Shown here one piece after another: positions 1 to 8,150 of a stretch of DNA of 45,498 nucleotides; position 1 is the stretch's first letter; every line of letters begins with the position of its first letter. Under the pieces are notes generated by a model that saw only the letters and a program-made list of their open reading frames with translations, had not been told where the DNA came from and made no database searches. The stretch covers positions 1 through 45,498 of the forward strand of contig UQVN01000002.1 in NCBI GenBank assembly GCA_900544525.1. Direction: 5' to 3'. A program made the position numbers and the translations under genes. The stretch is from an uncultured Eubacteriales bacterium (lineage in GTDB: Bacteria; Bacillota; Clostridia; Lachnospirales; Lachnospiraceae).

Positions 1-49
1 CATAATTTTCTCTTTTTTTATTTTCCCTTCCTTTTTCGGTTTTTTATCT

Positions 50-733
50 CTATTTTATTTCATCTGCCGAGAAATCTTTTAATGTAAATACATTTTTATG
101 AAAATCTAAAACACCTTCATCCCTTAACTTTCCTAACGCCGATGACATAGCACTTCGATCTACTGCTAAATAATCCGCTAATTCTTGACGGTTCAAAGGG
201 ATCTGGAAAGAACGACTTTTTTGTTTTTCTGACTGAACGGATAAATAAGATAGTAATTTTTCTCTCGTGGTCCTCTTTGACATATGGCGCATTTTCTGTG
301 TTAATGATAAATTTTTTTCTGCCATCACTTTTAAAAAGTTTTGAATTAAGCGATTATGAAAATTACAAGAGGCAGAACATGTTGTCAATACTCGTTTCAC
401 ATCTAAAAACAGCACTTCTGATGGCTCATTTGCCATCACATTAATGGAAATTACTTCTGTTTGCAAGCAAGCATAGACTTCTCCAAACATTTCTCCTGGC
501 TGTGCAATATCTAAAATACTTCGATTTCCCCAAAAGTCATCTTGTAAAATGCAAATACCTCCTGATAAAACAATTCCAACACTTTGCATAACATCTCCTG
601 CACGGTAAAGAAACTGTCCCTTTTCGTATTGAAGCTTTCTTCCGCCTAAACATCGAATCAGACCAACAAGATCTTCTTCTGCGATCCCCCAAAACAGAGT
701 GGAATATTTTAAAATTGATAAATATTTTTCCAT
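50..733 (-). CDS. Crp/Fnr family transcriptional regulator
   Basis: A 227-residue DNA-binding regulator. Residues about 15-120 look like a cyclic-nucleotide-binding-type beta barrel (a GDVMQS-like turn and PGEMFGEV), followed by a long dimerisation helix and a C-terminal winged helix-turn-helix around NRQELADYLAVDRSAMS. There is no N-terminal Fnr-type cysteine cluster; a CSASC motif sits mid-protein. I start it at the ATG at 733 because AAGAAGGAG lies 5 nt upstream; a longer frame to 763 lacks such a site. It is divergent from the Hcp-like gene at 837, an arrangement that recalls HcpR-type Crp/Fnr regulators controlling hcp genes. The family is clear; the effector and the HcpR-like role are inference. 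Confidence 0.88.
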   Translation of the reverse strand: MEKYLSILKYSTLFWGIAEEDLVGLIRCLGGRKLQYEKGQFLYRAGDVMQSVGIVLSGGICILQDDFWGNRSILDIAQPGEMFGEVYACLQTEVISINVMANEPSEVLFLDVKRVLTTCSASCNFHNRLIQNFLKVMAEKNLSLTQKMRHMSKRTTREKLLSYLSVQSEKQKSRSFQIPLNRQELADYLAVDRSAMSSALGKLRDEGVLDFHKNVFTLKDFSADEIK

Positions 734-756
734 TTTAACTCCTTCTTGTTGTAAAT

Positions 757-768
757 CAAACATATTTG
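757..768. promoter_or_regulatory. Candidate operator between the divergent genes
   Basis: CAAACATATTTG is a 12-bp imperfect inverted repeat (CAAA and TTTG arms) just upstream of the regulator start and overlapping the -35 element of the plus-strand gene. Its position would let the neighbouring Crp/Fnr regulator control both directions. The repeat is short and AT-rich, so it may be chance. Confidence 0.25.
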
Positions 769-794
769 TCTTGTTTTCTTCATTATACTATACT
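766..794 (+). promoter_or_regulatory. Promoter of the Hcp-like gene
   Basis: TTGTCT and TATACT are separated by 17 bp, a good sigma-A type promoter. The start of transcription would be near 801, giving a leader of about 36 nt before the ATG at 837. An overlapping TATACT lies at 784-789. Confidence 0.5.
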
Positions 795-836
795 TATATA
801 AAAAAAAAAGGATTTCTTTTTAGTTAGGAGTATTTT

Positions 837-1619
837 ATGACAAAGAAAACATTTATTCTTTCCTGCCAACAACCAACGGAACATTCAAAATTAAGCCATC
901 GAAATTTTTATGAACAAAAGGAAGAAGTTGCAGTCCTTCAAGAAGAACTTTTAGGTAGACTCGTTGGTCTTGCTCGTGGTCTTTATGCGGATGAGGCCTT
1001 TGCAGACACCCATAAAGAAATGATCGGCGGTCTATTTGCAAGTATTTTTACAGAAGCCTTTTTTCCAGATTTTGTTTTAAATGCCATTGAAGAGGCAAAA
1101 GCAGCAAAATTATTGCTAACTCCTCATTGTGCTATGTGCGGTTCTTGCTCTCGTACCCATGATTATGATATGAAAGAAATGTATCAAAATGATGAGGATA
1201 CTCGCTCTTTTAAATCGCTTATTTTATTAGGATTACAAGGGCTTGCTTATTACACCTATCGTCTTATGGCACTTGGACATGAAGAGCAAGAAATCAATGA
1301 TTTCTTTTATCGTGGAATGTTTTCCATTGGAGAAGAGTGGACCAAACAAGAATATATGCCAATTATTGTAGAATTATCCCGCTTATCTTCCCACTGTCTT
1401 GCTCTTTTAAAGACTGCTTGTGAACAAAAAAAGAAACCTCTCCCATGGAACGAAGAAGAAACTATTTTTCATTGGTATGATGCAAAAGATGTATGTCGTT
1501 TCCTCGCTCTTTTACACAATGGAGAAAAAGATTTTGACTTTGGTAACGAACGCCCTCTCTTTCTCTCTCCTTTTGTGTACAGCTCCTTATGTGAAGAATA
1601 TAACTTAACTCATGCTTAA
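837..1619 (+). CDS. Hcp helical-domain-only protein (hybrid cluster protein-like)
   Basis: A 260-residue protein that resembles only the N-terminal helical part of hydroxylamine reductase/hybrid cluster protein. The segment LILLGLQGLAYYTYRLMALG (about residues 127-146) and the following NDFFYRGMFS match the second three-helix bundle of Hcp; residues about 28-85 look like the first bundle. The N-terminal Cys motif of Hcp is absent. Instead CAMCGSC lies between the bundles at about residues 98-104, and could hold a metal or an Fe-S centre. The C-terminal domain that ligates the hybrid cluster is missing, and the frame ends cleanly before a terminator, so this is not an obvious truncation. Start supported by TTAGGAG. 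Enzymatic activity of the Hcp type is unlikely; a sensor or electron-transfer role is speculation. Confidence 0.6.
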   Translation: MTKKTFILSCQQPTEHSKLSHRNFYEQKEEVAVLQEELLGRLVGLARGLYADEAFADTHKEMIGGLFASIFTEAFFPDFVLNAIEEAKAAKLLLTPHCAMCGSCSRTHDYDMKEMYQNDEDTRSFKSLILLGLQGLAYYTYRLMALGHEEQEINDFFYRGMFSIGEEWTKQEYMPIIVELSRLSSHCLALLKTACEQKKKPLPWNEEETIFHWYDAKDVCRFLALLHNGEKDFDFGNERPLFLSPFVYSSLCEEYNLTHA

Positions 1620-1639
1620 TGGCTAACTATATAGTTAAA

Positions 1640-1692
1640 AAAAATCCCCTTTACAAAGAGATGATTCTCTTTCGTAAAGAGGGATTTTTTTA
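1640..1692. terminator. Bidirectional terminator
   Basis: A long hairpin (AATCCC..TTTAC arms with an inner AAAGAG/CTCTTT stem) flanked by A-runs on the left and T-runs on the right. It serves the plus-strand Hcp-like gene and the minus-strand brnQ, which converge here. Confidence 0.85.
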
Positions 1693-3009
1693 ATGAACTT
1701 TTTTCACTTTTCCTTTTGTTATTTCACTGTATAAAATCGCTAAGATTACACCAATGATTGATGGAATGACCCAACCAAAACCAGCGTTATAAAATGGCAT
1801 TTGTTTGATAAGAGCCGTGATTCCATAAATCACAATATTCTTTTTCTCCAACACTTCTATCACACTGCTAACGACACAAAGTGTCACAACAAATGGATAA
1901 ATGGCTCGATATCTTCCAATGAAAGGCTCCATATAAGCCAAAATAATTAATACAATGGCCACAGGATAAATGGCATTTAAAACAGGAACTGATAACTCTA
2001 ATATTTTTGTTAATCCAATATTGGAAATGATCATAGAAACAAATGCAAAAAGGAAAACCCAATTCCGATAACTGATCTTTGGTACAATAGAATGAAAATA
2101 TTTTCCACAACAACTCAATAGTCCAATACAAGTATTTAAACAAGCGATTAAGAAAACCAGTGCTAATATAATAACACCAACTCGTCCAAATAAAAACTGC
2201 GTAAGCGCTGTCAAAATTTCTGTTCCATCTTTTGCCCCTTTGAATGTCTCACTAGAAATGGCTCCCGCATAAAGCAACATTCCATAGACAATGCATAATA
2301 TAATTCCTGCAATCCAACCTGCAAAAATGGTTTCTCTCATAATGGATTGCTCTTTTTGAATCCCTTTTTCTCGAATATTCATGGCAATAATCATACCAAA
2401 ATTCAACGCCGCCAATGTATCCATTGTCTGATAACCATCTAAAAATCCTTTTATCATTGGTAACTCTTGATAGCCTCCTGTTGGAAGGGCAAGTTTCCCT
2501 GCTGGATGAAGGAAAGATCCTATAAAGATAATTACAATGAGCACTAATAAGCAAGGAGTCAATTTCTTTCCTAAATATTCCGTTAATTTCTCTGGTTTTA
2601 ATGCGATTAACATAGCCACTACAAAAAATAGAATGGAATAAATAAGTTGATGTCCTTCCTTTACTTCTTTTACAAAAGGCACAACCGCCATAGAAAAAGA
2701 AGTACTTGCTGTTCTTGGAATCGCAAGACAAGGGCCAATTGATAAATATAAAATTAAAATATACACAAAAGCAAACTTCTTATGTACTCTTGAAGCAAGG
2801 GTTTCTAATCCCCCTGATTTTGTCACCGCTGCTACTCCAAGAATCGGTAATCCAATAGCACTTAGTGCAAACCCAATACTGGCAATCAATGAAGACTGCC
2901 CTGCCATCGCTCCTACAAATGGAGGGAATATTAAATTCCCTGCCCCAAAGAACATGGAAAATAGAGTGATTCCCATGAGCAGTCTATTCTTTCTATCTAA
3001 CTTTTCCAT
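1690..3009 (-). CDS. brnQ: BrnQ branched-chain amino acid:cation symporter
   Basis: A 439-residue polytopic membrane protein of the LIVCS family, which imports leucine, isoleucine and valine with Na+ or H+. The N-terminal signature FSMFFGAGNLIFPPFVG (about residues 16-32) is characteristic, and about 12 hydrophobic segments follow, the usual count and length for BrnQ. I use the ATG at 3009 because AGGAG lies 5 nt upstream; an upstream start at 3024 has no such site. It stands alone between the Hcp-like gene and an ABC exporter, all with their own gaps. No riboswitch or T-box was recognised upstream. Confidence 0.95.
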   Translation of the reverse strand: MEKLDRKNRLLMGITLFSMFFGAGNLIFPPFVGAMAGQSSLIASIGFALSAIGLPILGVAAVTKSGGLETLASRVHKKFAFVYILILYLSIGPCLAIPRTASTSFSMAVVPFVKEVKEGHQLIYSILFFVVAMLIALKPEKLTEYLGKKLTPCLLVLIVIIFIGSFLHPAGKLALPTGGYQELPMIKGFLDGYQTMDTLAALNFGMIIAMNIREKGIQKEQSIMRETIFAGWIAGIILCIVYGMLLYAGAISSETFKGAKDGTEILTALTQFLFGRVGVIILALVFLIACLNTCIGLLSCCGKYFHSIVPKISYRNWVFLFAFVSMIISNIGLTKILELSVPVLNAIYPVAIVLIILAYMEPFIGRYRAIYPFVVTLCVVSSVIEVLEKKNIVIYGITALIKQMPFYNAGFGWVIPSIIGVILAILYSEITKGKVKKVH

Positions 3010-3141
3010 TGTGTCTCCTATCACTACACTTTTTATCTTCTTGTATGAACATCGTCATAACAATAATCACTTATATTGAAACGATGCGCAAAATCGACTG
3101 CTATCATTCATAAAAAATAATATGTTGTAACAATCGATATT

Positions 3142-4881
3142 TTAATCTTCCAATCCTTCAAACTGCAAACGATAGTATTTTGCATAAACATTATTTTTCT
3201 CTAACAATTCTGCATGACTACCTCGTTCTTCAATTCCATGTTCTCCAATTACAATAATTTCATCTGCATTTCGAATCGTAGAAAGACGATGTGCAATTGT
3301 GATACAAGTACGATTCTTGGCAAGTTCTTCTAAACTCTTTTGAATATGACGTTCACTTTCATTATCTAAAGCACTTGTGGCTTCATCTAAAATTAAAATC
3401 TTTGGATCTTTTAAAAATACACGGGCAATGGAAATTCTTTGTTTTTGTCCACCACTCAAACGAGTTCCACGCTCTCCAACGAAAGTATCATACCCTTCTG
3501 GTAAACTCATAATAAACTCATGAATATTTGCCTTCTTTGCCGCATCCATAATCTGTTCTTTTGTAGCATTTGGATTTCCATAGGCAATATTGTCACCAAT
3601 GGTTCCTGTAAACAAATAAACATCTTGCTGTACAATACCAATCGCACGTCTTAATGATTGTAATGTCAATCCTCTTACATCTTTTCCATCAATTAAGACA
3701 GCACCATTATTGACATCATAAAAACGTGGTAATAATGAACAAATCGTTGTCTTTCCTCCACCACTTGGTCCTACTAAAGCAATGGATTTTCCTGCTTCAA
3801 TATGAATGTTAATATGATCAAGAACAAGCTCATCTTCATCATAACTAAAGGATACATCTTTATAATCAATGACACCTTTTACATCGGTTAAATCTTTACT
3901 ATCTTTTTCATCTTTAATTTCCACTTTTGTTTCCATTACTTCATTGAAACGCTTAAATCCAGAATATCCCTTCTGAAGCATTTCTGTAAATTCCACAAGA
4001 ACTTCAATTGGAGATACGAAAATATTAATATAAAGAGCATAAGTTGCAAGTGCCACTGGTTGTAATGTTCCTTTTGCTACAAAGTAGCCACCACCAACTA
4101 AAATTGTAATATATAAAAGGCCTTGGAAAAAGTTATTTCCTCCTTGGAATAGCCCCATACAATTGTAATTGTTCTTTTTACTCTGTACATATTGTTCATT
4201 GCTTTTTGCAAACTTTTCTCTTTCAATCTCCTCATTAGCAAATGATTTTACAACACGGATTCCTGCTAATGTATCTTGTAATGCGGAGTTTACACCAGCA
4301 ATTTTTCTTCGGTTATCCATAAAAGTTGCTTGCATTCTCTTATTTTGTGCTAAGGAGAATAAAAGCATACAAAGTGTTACTGCTAATAAAATCAATGTCA
4401 ATGGAACATGAATACAAGCGAGTAAAAGGAAAGAACCGATAATTTTTAATAACGAAATAAAAATATTCTCTGGGCCATGATGAGCAAACTCACAAATTTC
4501 AAATAAGTCGCTTACTAGCTTACTCATCATCTCTCCTGTATTATTTTTATCATAATAAGAGAAAGAAAGTTCTTCATACTTATTGAATAATTCCTTTCTC
4601 ATATCCCGTTCCATATACACCCCCATAATATGGCCTTGGGCAGAAATATAATATTTACAAACAGAGCGAACAGCATACATTACAACTAAGCCAACGGCTA
4701 ACATAAAAAGACTGTTTAAAATAGTCTGTGAATCCGCATTAAATACATGAGCATTTAAATAATTCAATATTTGCGGAAATGCTAAATCAATAATACTAAT
4801 CAATAGCGCACAGAACATATCAATAAAAAATACGCTTCGATATGGATAATAATATCGAATAAATTTTTTCATGATCTTCAT
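3142..4881 (-). CDS. ABC exporter, fused permease and ATPase
   Basis: A 579-residue half-transporter of the MsbA/LmrA type: six transmembrane segments in residues about 1-310, then a nucleotide-binding domain. Visible motifs are Walker A GPSGGGKTT near residue 370, signature LSGGQKQR near 474, Walker B ILILDEATSALD near 495 and the H-loop histidine in ITIAHRLST. Such proteins work as homo- or heterodimers that export lipids, drugs or peptides; the substrate cannot be told here. No partner half-transporter is adjacent, so a homodimer is likely. Start chosen at 4881 (AAAGGAG 5 nt upstream) rather than the in-frame ATG at 4905. The next genes upstream encode a LytTR regulator pair, separated by a terminator. 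Confidence 0.93.
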   Translation of the reverse strand: MKIMKKFIRYYYPYRSVFFIDMFCALLISIIDLAFPQILNYLNAHVFNADSQTILNSLFMLAVGLVVMYAVRSVCKYYISAQGHIMGVYMERDMRKELFNKYEELSFSYYDKNNTGEMMSKLVSDLFEICEFAHHGPENIFISLLKIIGSFLLLACIHVPLTLILLAVTLCMLLFSLAQNKRMQATFMDNRRKIAGVNSALQDTLAGIRVVKSFANEEIEREKFAKSNEQYVQSKKNNYNCMGLFQGGNNFFQGLLYITILVGGGYFVAKGTLQPVALATYALYINIFVSPIEVLVEFTEMLQKGYSGFKRFNEVMETKVEIKDEKDSKDLTDVKGVIDYKDVSFSYDEDELVLDHINIHIEAGKSIALVGPSGGGKTTICSLLPRFYDVNNGAVLIDGKDVRGLTLQSLRRAIGIVQQDVYLFTGTIGDNIAYGNPNATKEQIMDAAKKANIHEFIMSLPEGYDTFVGERGTRLSGGQKQRISIARVFLKDPKILILDEATSALDNESERHIQKSLEELAKNRTCITIAHRLSTIRNADEIIVIGEHGIEERGSHAELLEKNNVYAKYYRLQFEGLED

Positions 4882-4985
4882 GTTTTTCTCCTTTCTATTA
4901 TTCATTTTTTATTGGAGTCTACAAAAAAATGTTTTTTATCATATTTCCACTTTTTCATAGAATTCACAATTTTTTATTATAACAT

Positions 4986-5026
4986 AAAAAATGAGCCAAA
5001 GCACCTTTTGTTTGACTCATTTTTTA
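4986..5026 (-). terminator. Terminator of the LytTR/membrane pair
   Basis: AAAAAATGAG..CAAA and TTTGACTCATTTTTT form a stem of about 15 bp with one G-U pair on the minus strand, followed by a T-run. It lies directly downstream of the membrane protein gene ending at 5042. Confidence 0.8.
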
Positions 5027-5041
5027 TAAACCCATATATTC

Positions 5042-5461
5042 TTATTGATTTATTTTTTCAATGTATTCGTTCCATTTTTTCTCTTCTTCTTTCCACCGGA
5101 ATACACTATATCGATTTATCACATACGTAATAATAATAAATATGAGGATAAAAGATAGTATTATTTTGGGTTGAATTGGAAACCAATTAAGTACAACACC
5201 AATACCTAAAAAGATTAGTAAATATCCTGCCATAACCCTTGGATACTTCCAGCCTTTTTTTATTCTAACAGGATCGATAATGAAGAAATCCAATAATTCC
5301 ATCAATACAATCAAGCCCACATATTGTAATAAAAATTTACTAGAAAACGAAGAAGTATCGCTTCCTCCAGTCATAATCAAAAAATAACTAGCCATTAACA
5401 CAATCCCTAGCGTTGAAATTAGACCAATATACACTGTCCGTTCTAAGAAAAATTGCTTCAT
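5042..5461 (-). CDS. DUF3021-like membrane protein
   Basis: A 139-residue protein with four predicted transmembrane segments (about residues 9-30, 45-65, 75-95 and 100-115) and a charged C-terminal tail rich in Glu and Lys. It overlaps the upstream LytTR gene by 4 nt (ATGA), so translation is coupled. DUF3021 proteins paired with a single-domain LytTR regulator are a known two-gene module in Firmicutes, where the membrane protein is thought to restrain the regulator. The pairing here is seen; the inhibitory role is inference. Confidence 0.7.
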   Translation of the reverse strand: MKQFFLERTVYIGLISTLGIVLMASYFLIMTGGSDTSSFSSKFLLQYVGLIVLMELLDFFIIDPVRIKKGWKYPRVMAGYLLIFLGIGVVLNWFPIQPKIILSFILIFIIITYVINRYSVFRWKEEEKKWNEYIEKINQ

Positions 5462-5919
5462 AATCCCTTCTCTCCTTCTTCACTTAACCTTTTGAGCATT
5501 GCTTTTACATTTGCTAAATAAGTTCGATTGACAATGAGACATTCTTCATTTAATAAAAAGACTTTCATTCGATGGTTTTTATCCGCTTTTACATATTTCA
5601 ACTTTCTACAGTTTAAAATACAACTTTTGCTAATTCTAACGAATCCAAATTTTTTTAGATGACTTTCTAACTCCTTTAACGACTGCTGACTTTCATAAAC
5701 GTCTTCTCTTTCATATAGGAAGAGCTTTCCATCAACCACTTCCATATAATAAATATCTCCGATTGAAAGACGATATTGGCAATCTCCTTTTTTTCCATAT
5801 AACTCTATGGAATATTGTTTCAAATGCTGAATCAGCCCTTCTAAATGCCTTGTCATTTTATAAGCTCGAATCACAATTTCCTCTTTACCTTCTTGGATTC
5901 GTTCCCATCTAAGCTCCAT
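5458..5919 (-). CDS. LytTR-domain DNA-binding regulator
   Basis: A 153-residue protein with no receiver domain. Residues about 45-145 form a LytTR DNA-binding domain: IYYMEVVDGKLFLYE near the start of the domain and GFVRISKSCILNCRKLKYV in the centre are typical. The N-terminal 45 residues are short and of unknown role. ATG at 5919 is preceded by TAGGAG. It is the first gene of a two-gene operon with a DUF3021-like membrane protein. It has a strong promoter at 5955-5983 and is probably autoregulated. Confidence 0.88.
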   Translation of the reverse strand: MELRWERIQEGKEEIVIRAYKMTRHLEGLIQHLKQYSIELYGKKGDCQYRLSIGDIYYMEVVDGKLFLYEREDVYESQQSLKELESHLKKFGFVRISKSCILNCRKLKYVKADKNHRMKVFLLNEECLIVNRTYLANVKAMLKRLSEEGEKGL

Positions 5920-5954
5920 TTTTTCTCCTATCCCCCTTTTTCTTTGATACTTTT

Positions 5955-5983
5955 ATTATAGAAAGTCCTCCTATTTGGAGCAA
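5955..5983 (-). promoter_or_regulatory. Promoter of the LytTR operon
   Basis: On the minus strand TTGCTC and TATAAT are separated by 17 bp. The start of transcription would be near 5948, leaving a short leader of about 28 nt before the LytTR ATG. Confidence 0.6.
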
Positions 5984-6044
5984 GGAAAAAACGCTAAGTT
6001 ACCTTTTTTAAACCGTATCTTACCTATTTTCTTTCGGTATTGTA

Positions 6045-7394
6045 TTAAATTCTTGATAACATATAGGAATCGATCGATTTCACACATCTTTTTATGGCTT
6101 CGTCTATTTCTTCCTCATCAATGATTAATGGGGGATTAAAATACAACACATTGCCAAGAGGACGCAGTAATAGTCCATTCTTTAACGCTTCTTTATAAAT
6201 TTGATATCCAACCCGTTCTTCACTTGAAAATCCTTGCTTTGTTTTTTTATCCTCTACAAGCTCTATGGCATGGATTAATCCAATATGACGGATTTCTCCT
6301 ACGTAATCTCGCTCTAATAACTTACTATTCAATTGCTCTGTTAAATAGCTCGCTCTTTTCTTTGCTTTCTCTAAGACGAAATCTTCTTTTAATATTTTTT
6401 GAACGGCTAACGCCGCACTACATCCAAGGGGATTGCCGCTATAAGTATGACTATGCATAAAGGCTTTCCCTTCTTTATAATCCGCATAAAAAGCTTGATA
6501 AACTTCTTCTGTTGTTATTGTAATTGCCATTGGCAAATATCCCCCTGTTAGCCCTTTTGAAATACACATAATATCTGGTGTAATTTCTGCATGATCGCAA
6601 GCAAACATTTTTCCTGTCCTTCCAAATCCTGTAGCGATTTCATCGGCAATTAATAAAACATCGTATTGATCACAGAGTGATCTTAACTTTTTTAAATAGA
6701 GAGGAGGATATATTTTCATGCCTGCACTTCCTTGTAACAAAGGTTCTACAATGATGGCACAACACTGCTCTCCATACTGTTCAAATGCTTTTTCTGCCTT
6801 TATAAAACATTCTGCTTCACAGTTGTCCCTCGTTTTTCCATATGGACAACGATAGCAGTCTGGTGCTTCTATTTGAATCGTATCCATTAACATAGGACGA
6901 TATATTTTTGCATATAAGTCCATGGCTCCGACGGAAAGTGCTCCTATTGTTTCCCCATGATACCCATCGGTCAAACAGAAAAATTTTTGTTTTTTCTTTT
7001 TCCCCATCTGATACTGATATTGAAATGCCATTTTTAATGCACACTCCACAGCTCCTGAACCATTATCCGAAAAATTGAATTTCGTCAATCCTTTTGGAAT
7101 ACTTTCGATTAACTGTTCGCAAAGTTCAATCGCTCTCTCATGAGAAAAATTGGCGAAAATAACGTGTTCTAAACGATCCAACTGTTCTTTTATCGCTTGA
7201 TTGATAACTGGATTGCAATGTCCAAGCAAATTGCACCACCAAGAACTCACAATATCCATATATTCTTTGCCATTTTTATCATAAAGATAAATTCCTTGTC
7301 CTTTATCAATAATAATAGGCGGCAACTCTTCGTAATCTTTCATCTGGGAACAAGGATGCCATATGTATTTTAAATCTTTTTCTTCTAATGTCAT
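6045..7394 (-). CDS. bioA: BioA adenosylmethionine-8-amino-7-oxononanoate aminotransferase
   Basis: A 449-residue PLP enzyme that aminates KAPA to DAPA, normally with S-adenosylmethionine as amino donor, in biotin synthesis. The N-terminal WHPCSQMKDYEE is a BioA hallmark; ADEIATGFGRTGKMF holds the PLP-contacting Asp near residue 247, and the Schiff-base lysine is in SKGLTGGYLP near 278. Start supported by AGGAG 6 nt upstream. It is the last gene of the biotin operon, 81 nt after bioD; that gap carries a hairpin. No clear terminator follows before the LytTR promoter region. Confidence 0.96.
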   Translation of the reverse strand: MTLEEKDLKYIWHPCSQMKDYEELPPIIIDKGQGIYLYDKNGKEYMDIVSSWWCNLLGHCNPVINQAIKEQLDRLEHVIFANFSHERAIELCEQLIESIPKGLTKFNFSDNGSGAVECALKMAFQYQYQMGKKKKQKFFCLTDGYHGETIGALSVGAMDLYAKIYRPMLMDTIQIEAPDCYRCPYGKTRDNCEAECFIKAEKAFEQYGEQCCAIIVEPLLQGSAGMKIYPPLYLKKLRSLCDQYDVLLIADEIATGFGRTGKMFACDHAEITPDIMCISKGLTGGYLPMAITITTEEVYQAFYADYKEGKAFMHSHTYSGNPLGCSAALAVQKILKEDFVLEKAKKRASYLTEQLNSKLLERDYVGEIRHIGLIHAIELVEDKKTKQGFSSEERVGYQIYKEALKNGLLLRPLGNVLYFNPPLIIDEEEIDEAIKRCVKSIDSYMLSRI

Positions 7395-7427
7395 ACGTTT
7401 CTCCTATCATGTTTTCTTACTTATTAT

Positions 7428-7461
7428 GAGAATTATCTTGAGAGTTCTCTTAAAAATTCTC
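7428..7461 (-). other. Hairpin in the bioD-bioA gap
   Basis: GAGAATT and AATTCTC form the outer stem, with an inner GAGAG/CTCTT-type stem, all within the 81-nt gap of the biotin operon. There is no T-run after it, so it is not a typical terminator. It may affect stability or processing of the operon mRNA. Confidence 0.4.
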
Positions 7462-7475
7462 TTAGAAACCATCTT

Positions 7476-8150
7476 TCAATGATCCTGTAAAATTTTTTGG
7501 ATTGCGCCTTCTTTTAATAATAATTCATTGGCATTTGGTGGAATCAGCGCAAGTATAGGAACACCTGTTAATTGCTCAATCATTTTTACATTATCTTCTT
7601 CCATTGGATTCCCTGTATAGCGATTGATAAAAATTCCTCGCACTCCAATTCCTCTTTGACGCAAATATTCCACCGTTAAAACAACTGCATTAATCGTACC
7701 AAGTCCTGCATCGGCTACTAAAAGTGTATCGAGATGTAAAGATTTTATAAAATCCTCTAAAAAGATATGCTCTGTCTCATCATAGCGAATAGGGCAGACA
7801 ATTCCGCCACTTCCCTCCATAACAACAAACTCATGCTGCTTTGCTACCTTTTGGAAATCTTCTTTTACTTTCTTTAATTCCACAGGATTTCCTTCTAACT
7901 TTGCTGCAAGATGTGGAGAAACTGCATTTTGATATAAATAGGAGACTAACGTATTTTCGTCTTGTTCCAATCCTGCTACTTTTTTTACATAACCTGCATC
8001 ACTATTAGCAATACAATTAGCTCCACTAATCGCTCCTTTATAATAACCAATAGAAATTCCAAGTTCTTTTAACTTCTTTACAAGAAGCGCAGTTACATAA
8101 GTCTTCCCCACATCAGTTCCTGTCCCTGTTATAAAAATCCCTCGTTCCAT
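7476..8150 (-). CDS. bioD: BioD dethiobiotin synthetase
   Basis: A 224-residue ATP-dependent carboxylase that closes the ureido ring of DAPA to give dethiobiotin. The P-loop GTGTDVGKT (residues 9-17, Lys16) is the family signature, and VVMEGSGGIVCPI near residue 115 matches the conserved loop. The length is normal. It overlaps the 3' end of bioB by 38 nt, which indicates translational coupling; there is no other start that would remove the overlap while keeping the P-loop. AAGGAAC lies upstream of the ATG. Confidence 0.96.
   Translation of the reverse strand: MERGIFITGTGTDVGKTYVTALLVKKLKELGISIGYYKGAISGANCIANSDAGYVKKVAGLEQDENTLVSYLYQNAVSPHLAAKLEGNPVELKKVKEDFQKVAKQHEFVVMEGSGGIVCPIRYDETEHIFLEDFIKSLHLDTLLVADAGLGTINAVVLTVEYLRQRGIGVRGIFINRYTGNPMEEDNVKMIEQLTGVPILALIPPNANELLLKEGAIQKILQDH

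Noticed and set aside
5920..6044. Terminator after bioA
   Set aside because: Only a 4-bp ACCG/CGGT stem without a clear T-run; this interval is better read as the LytTR promoter region.
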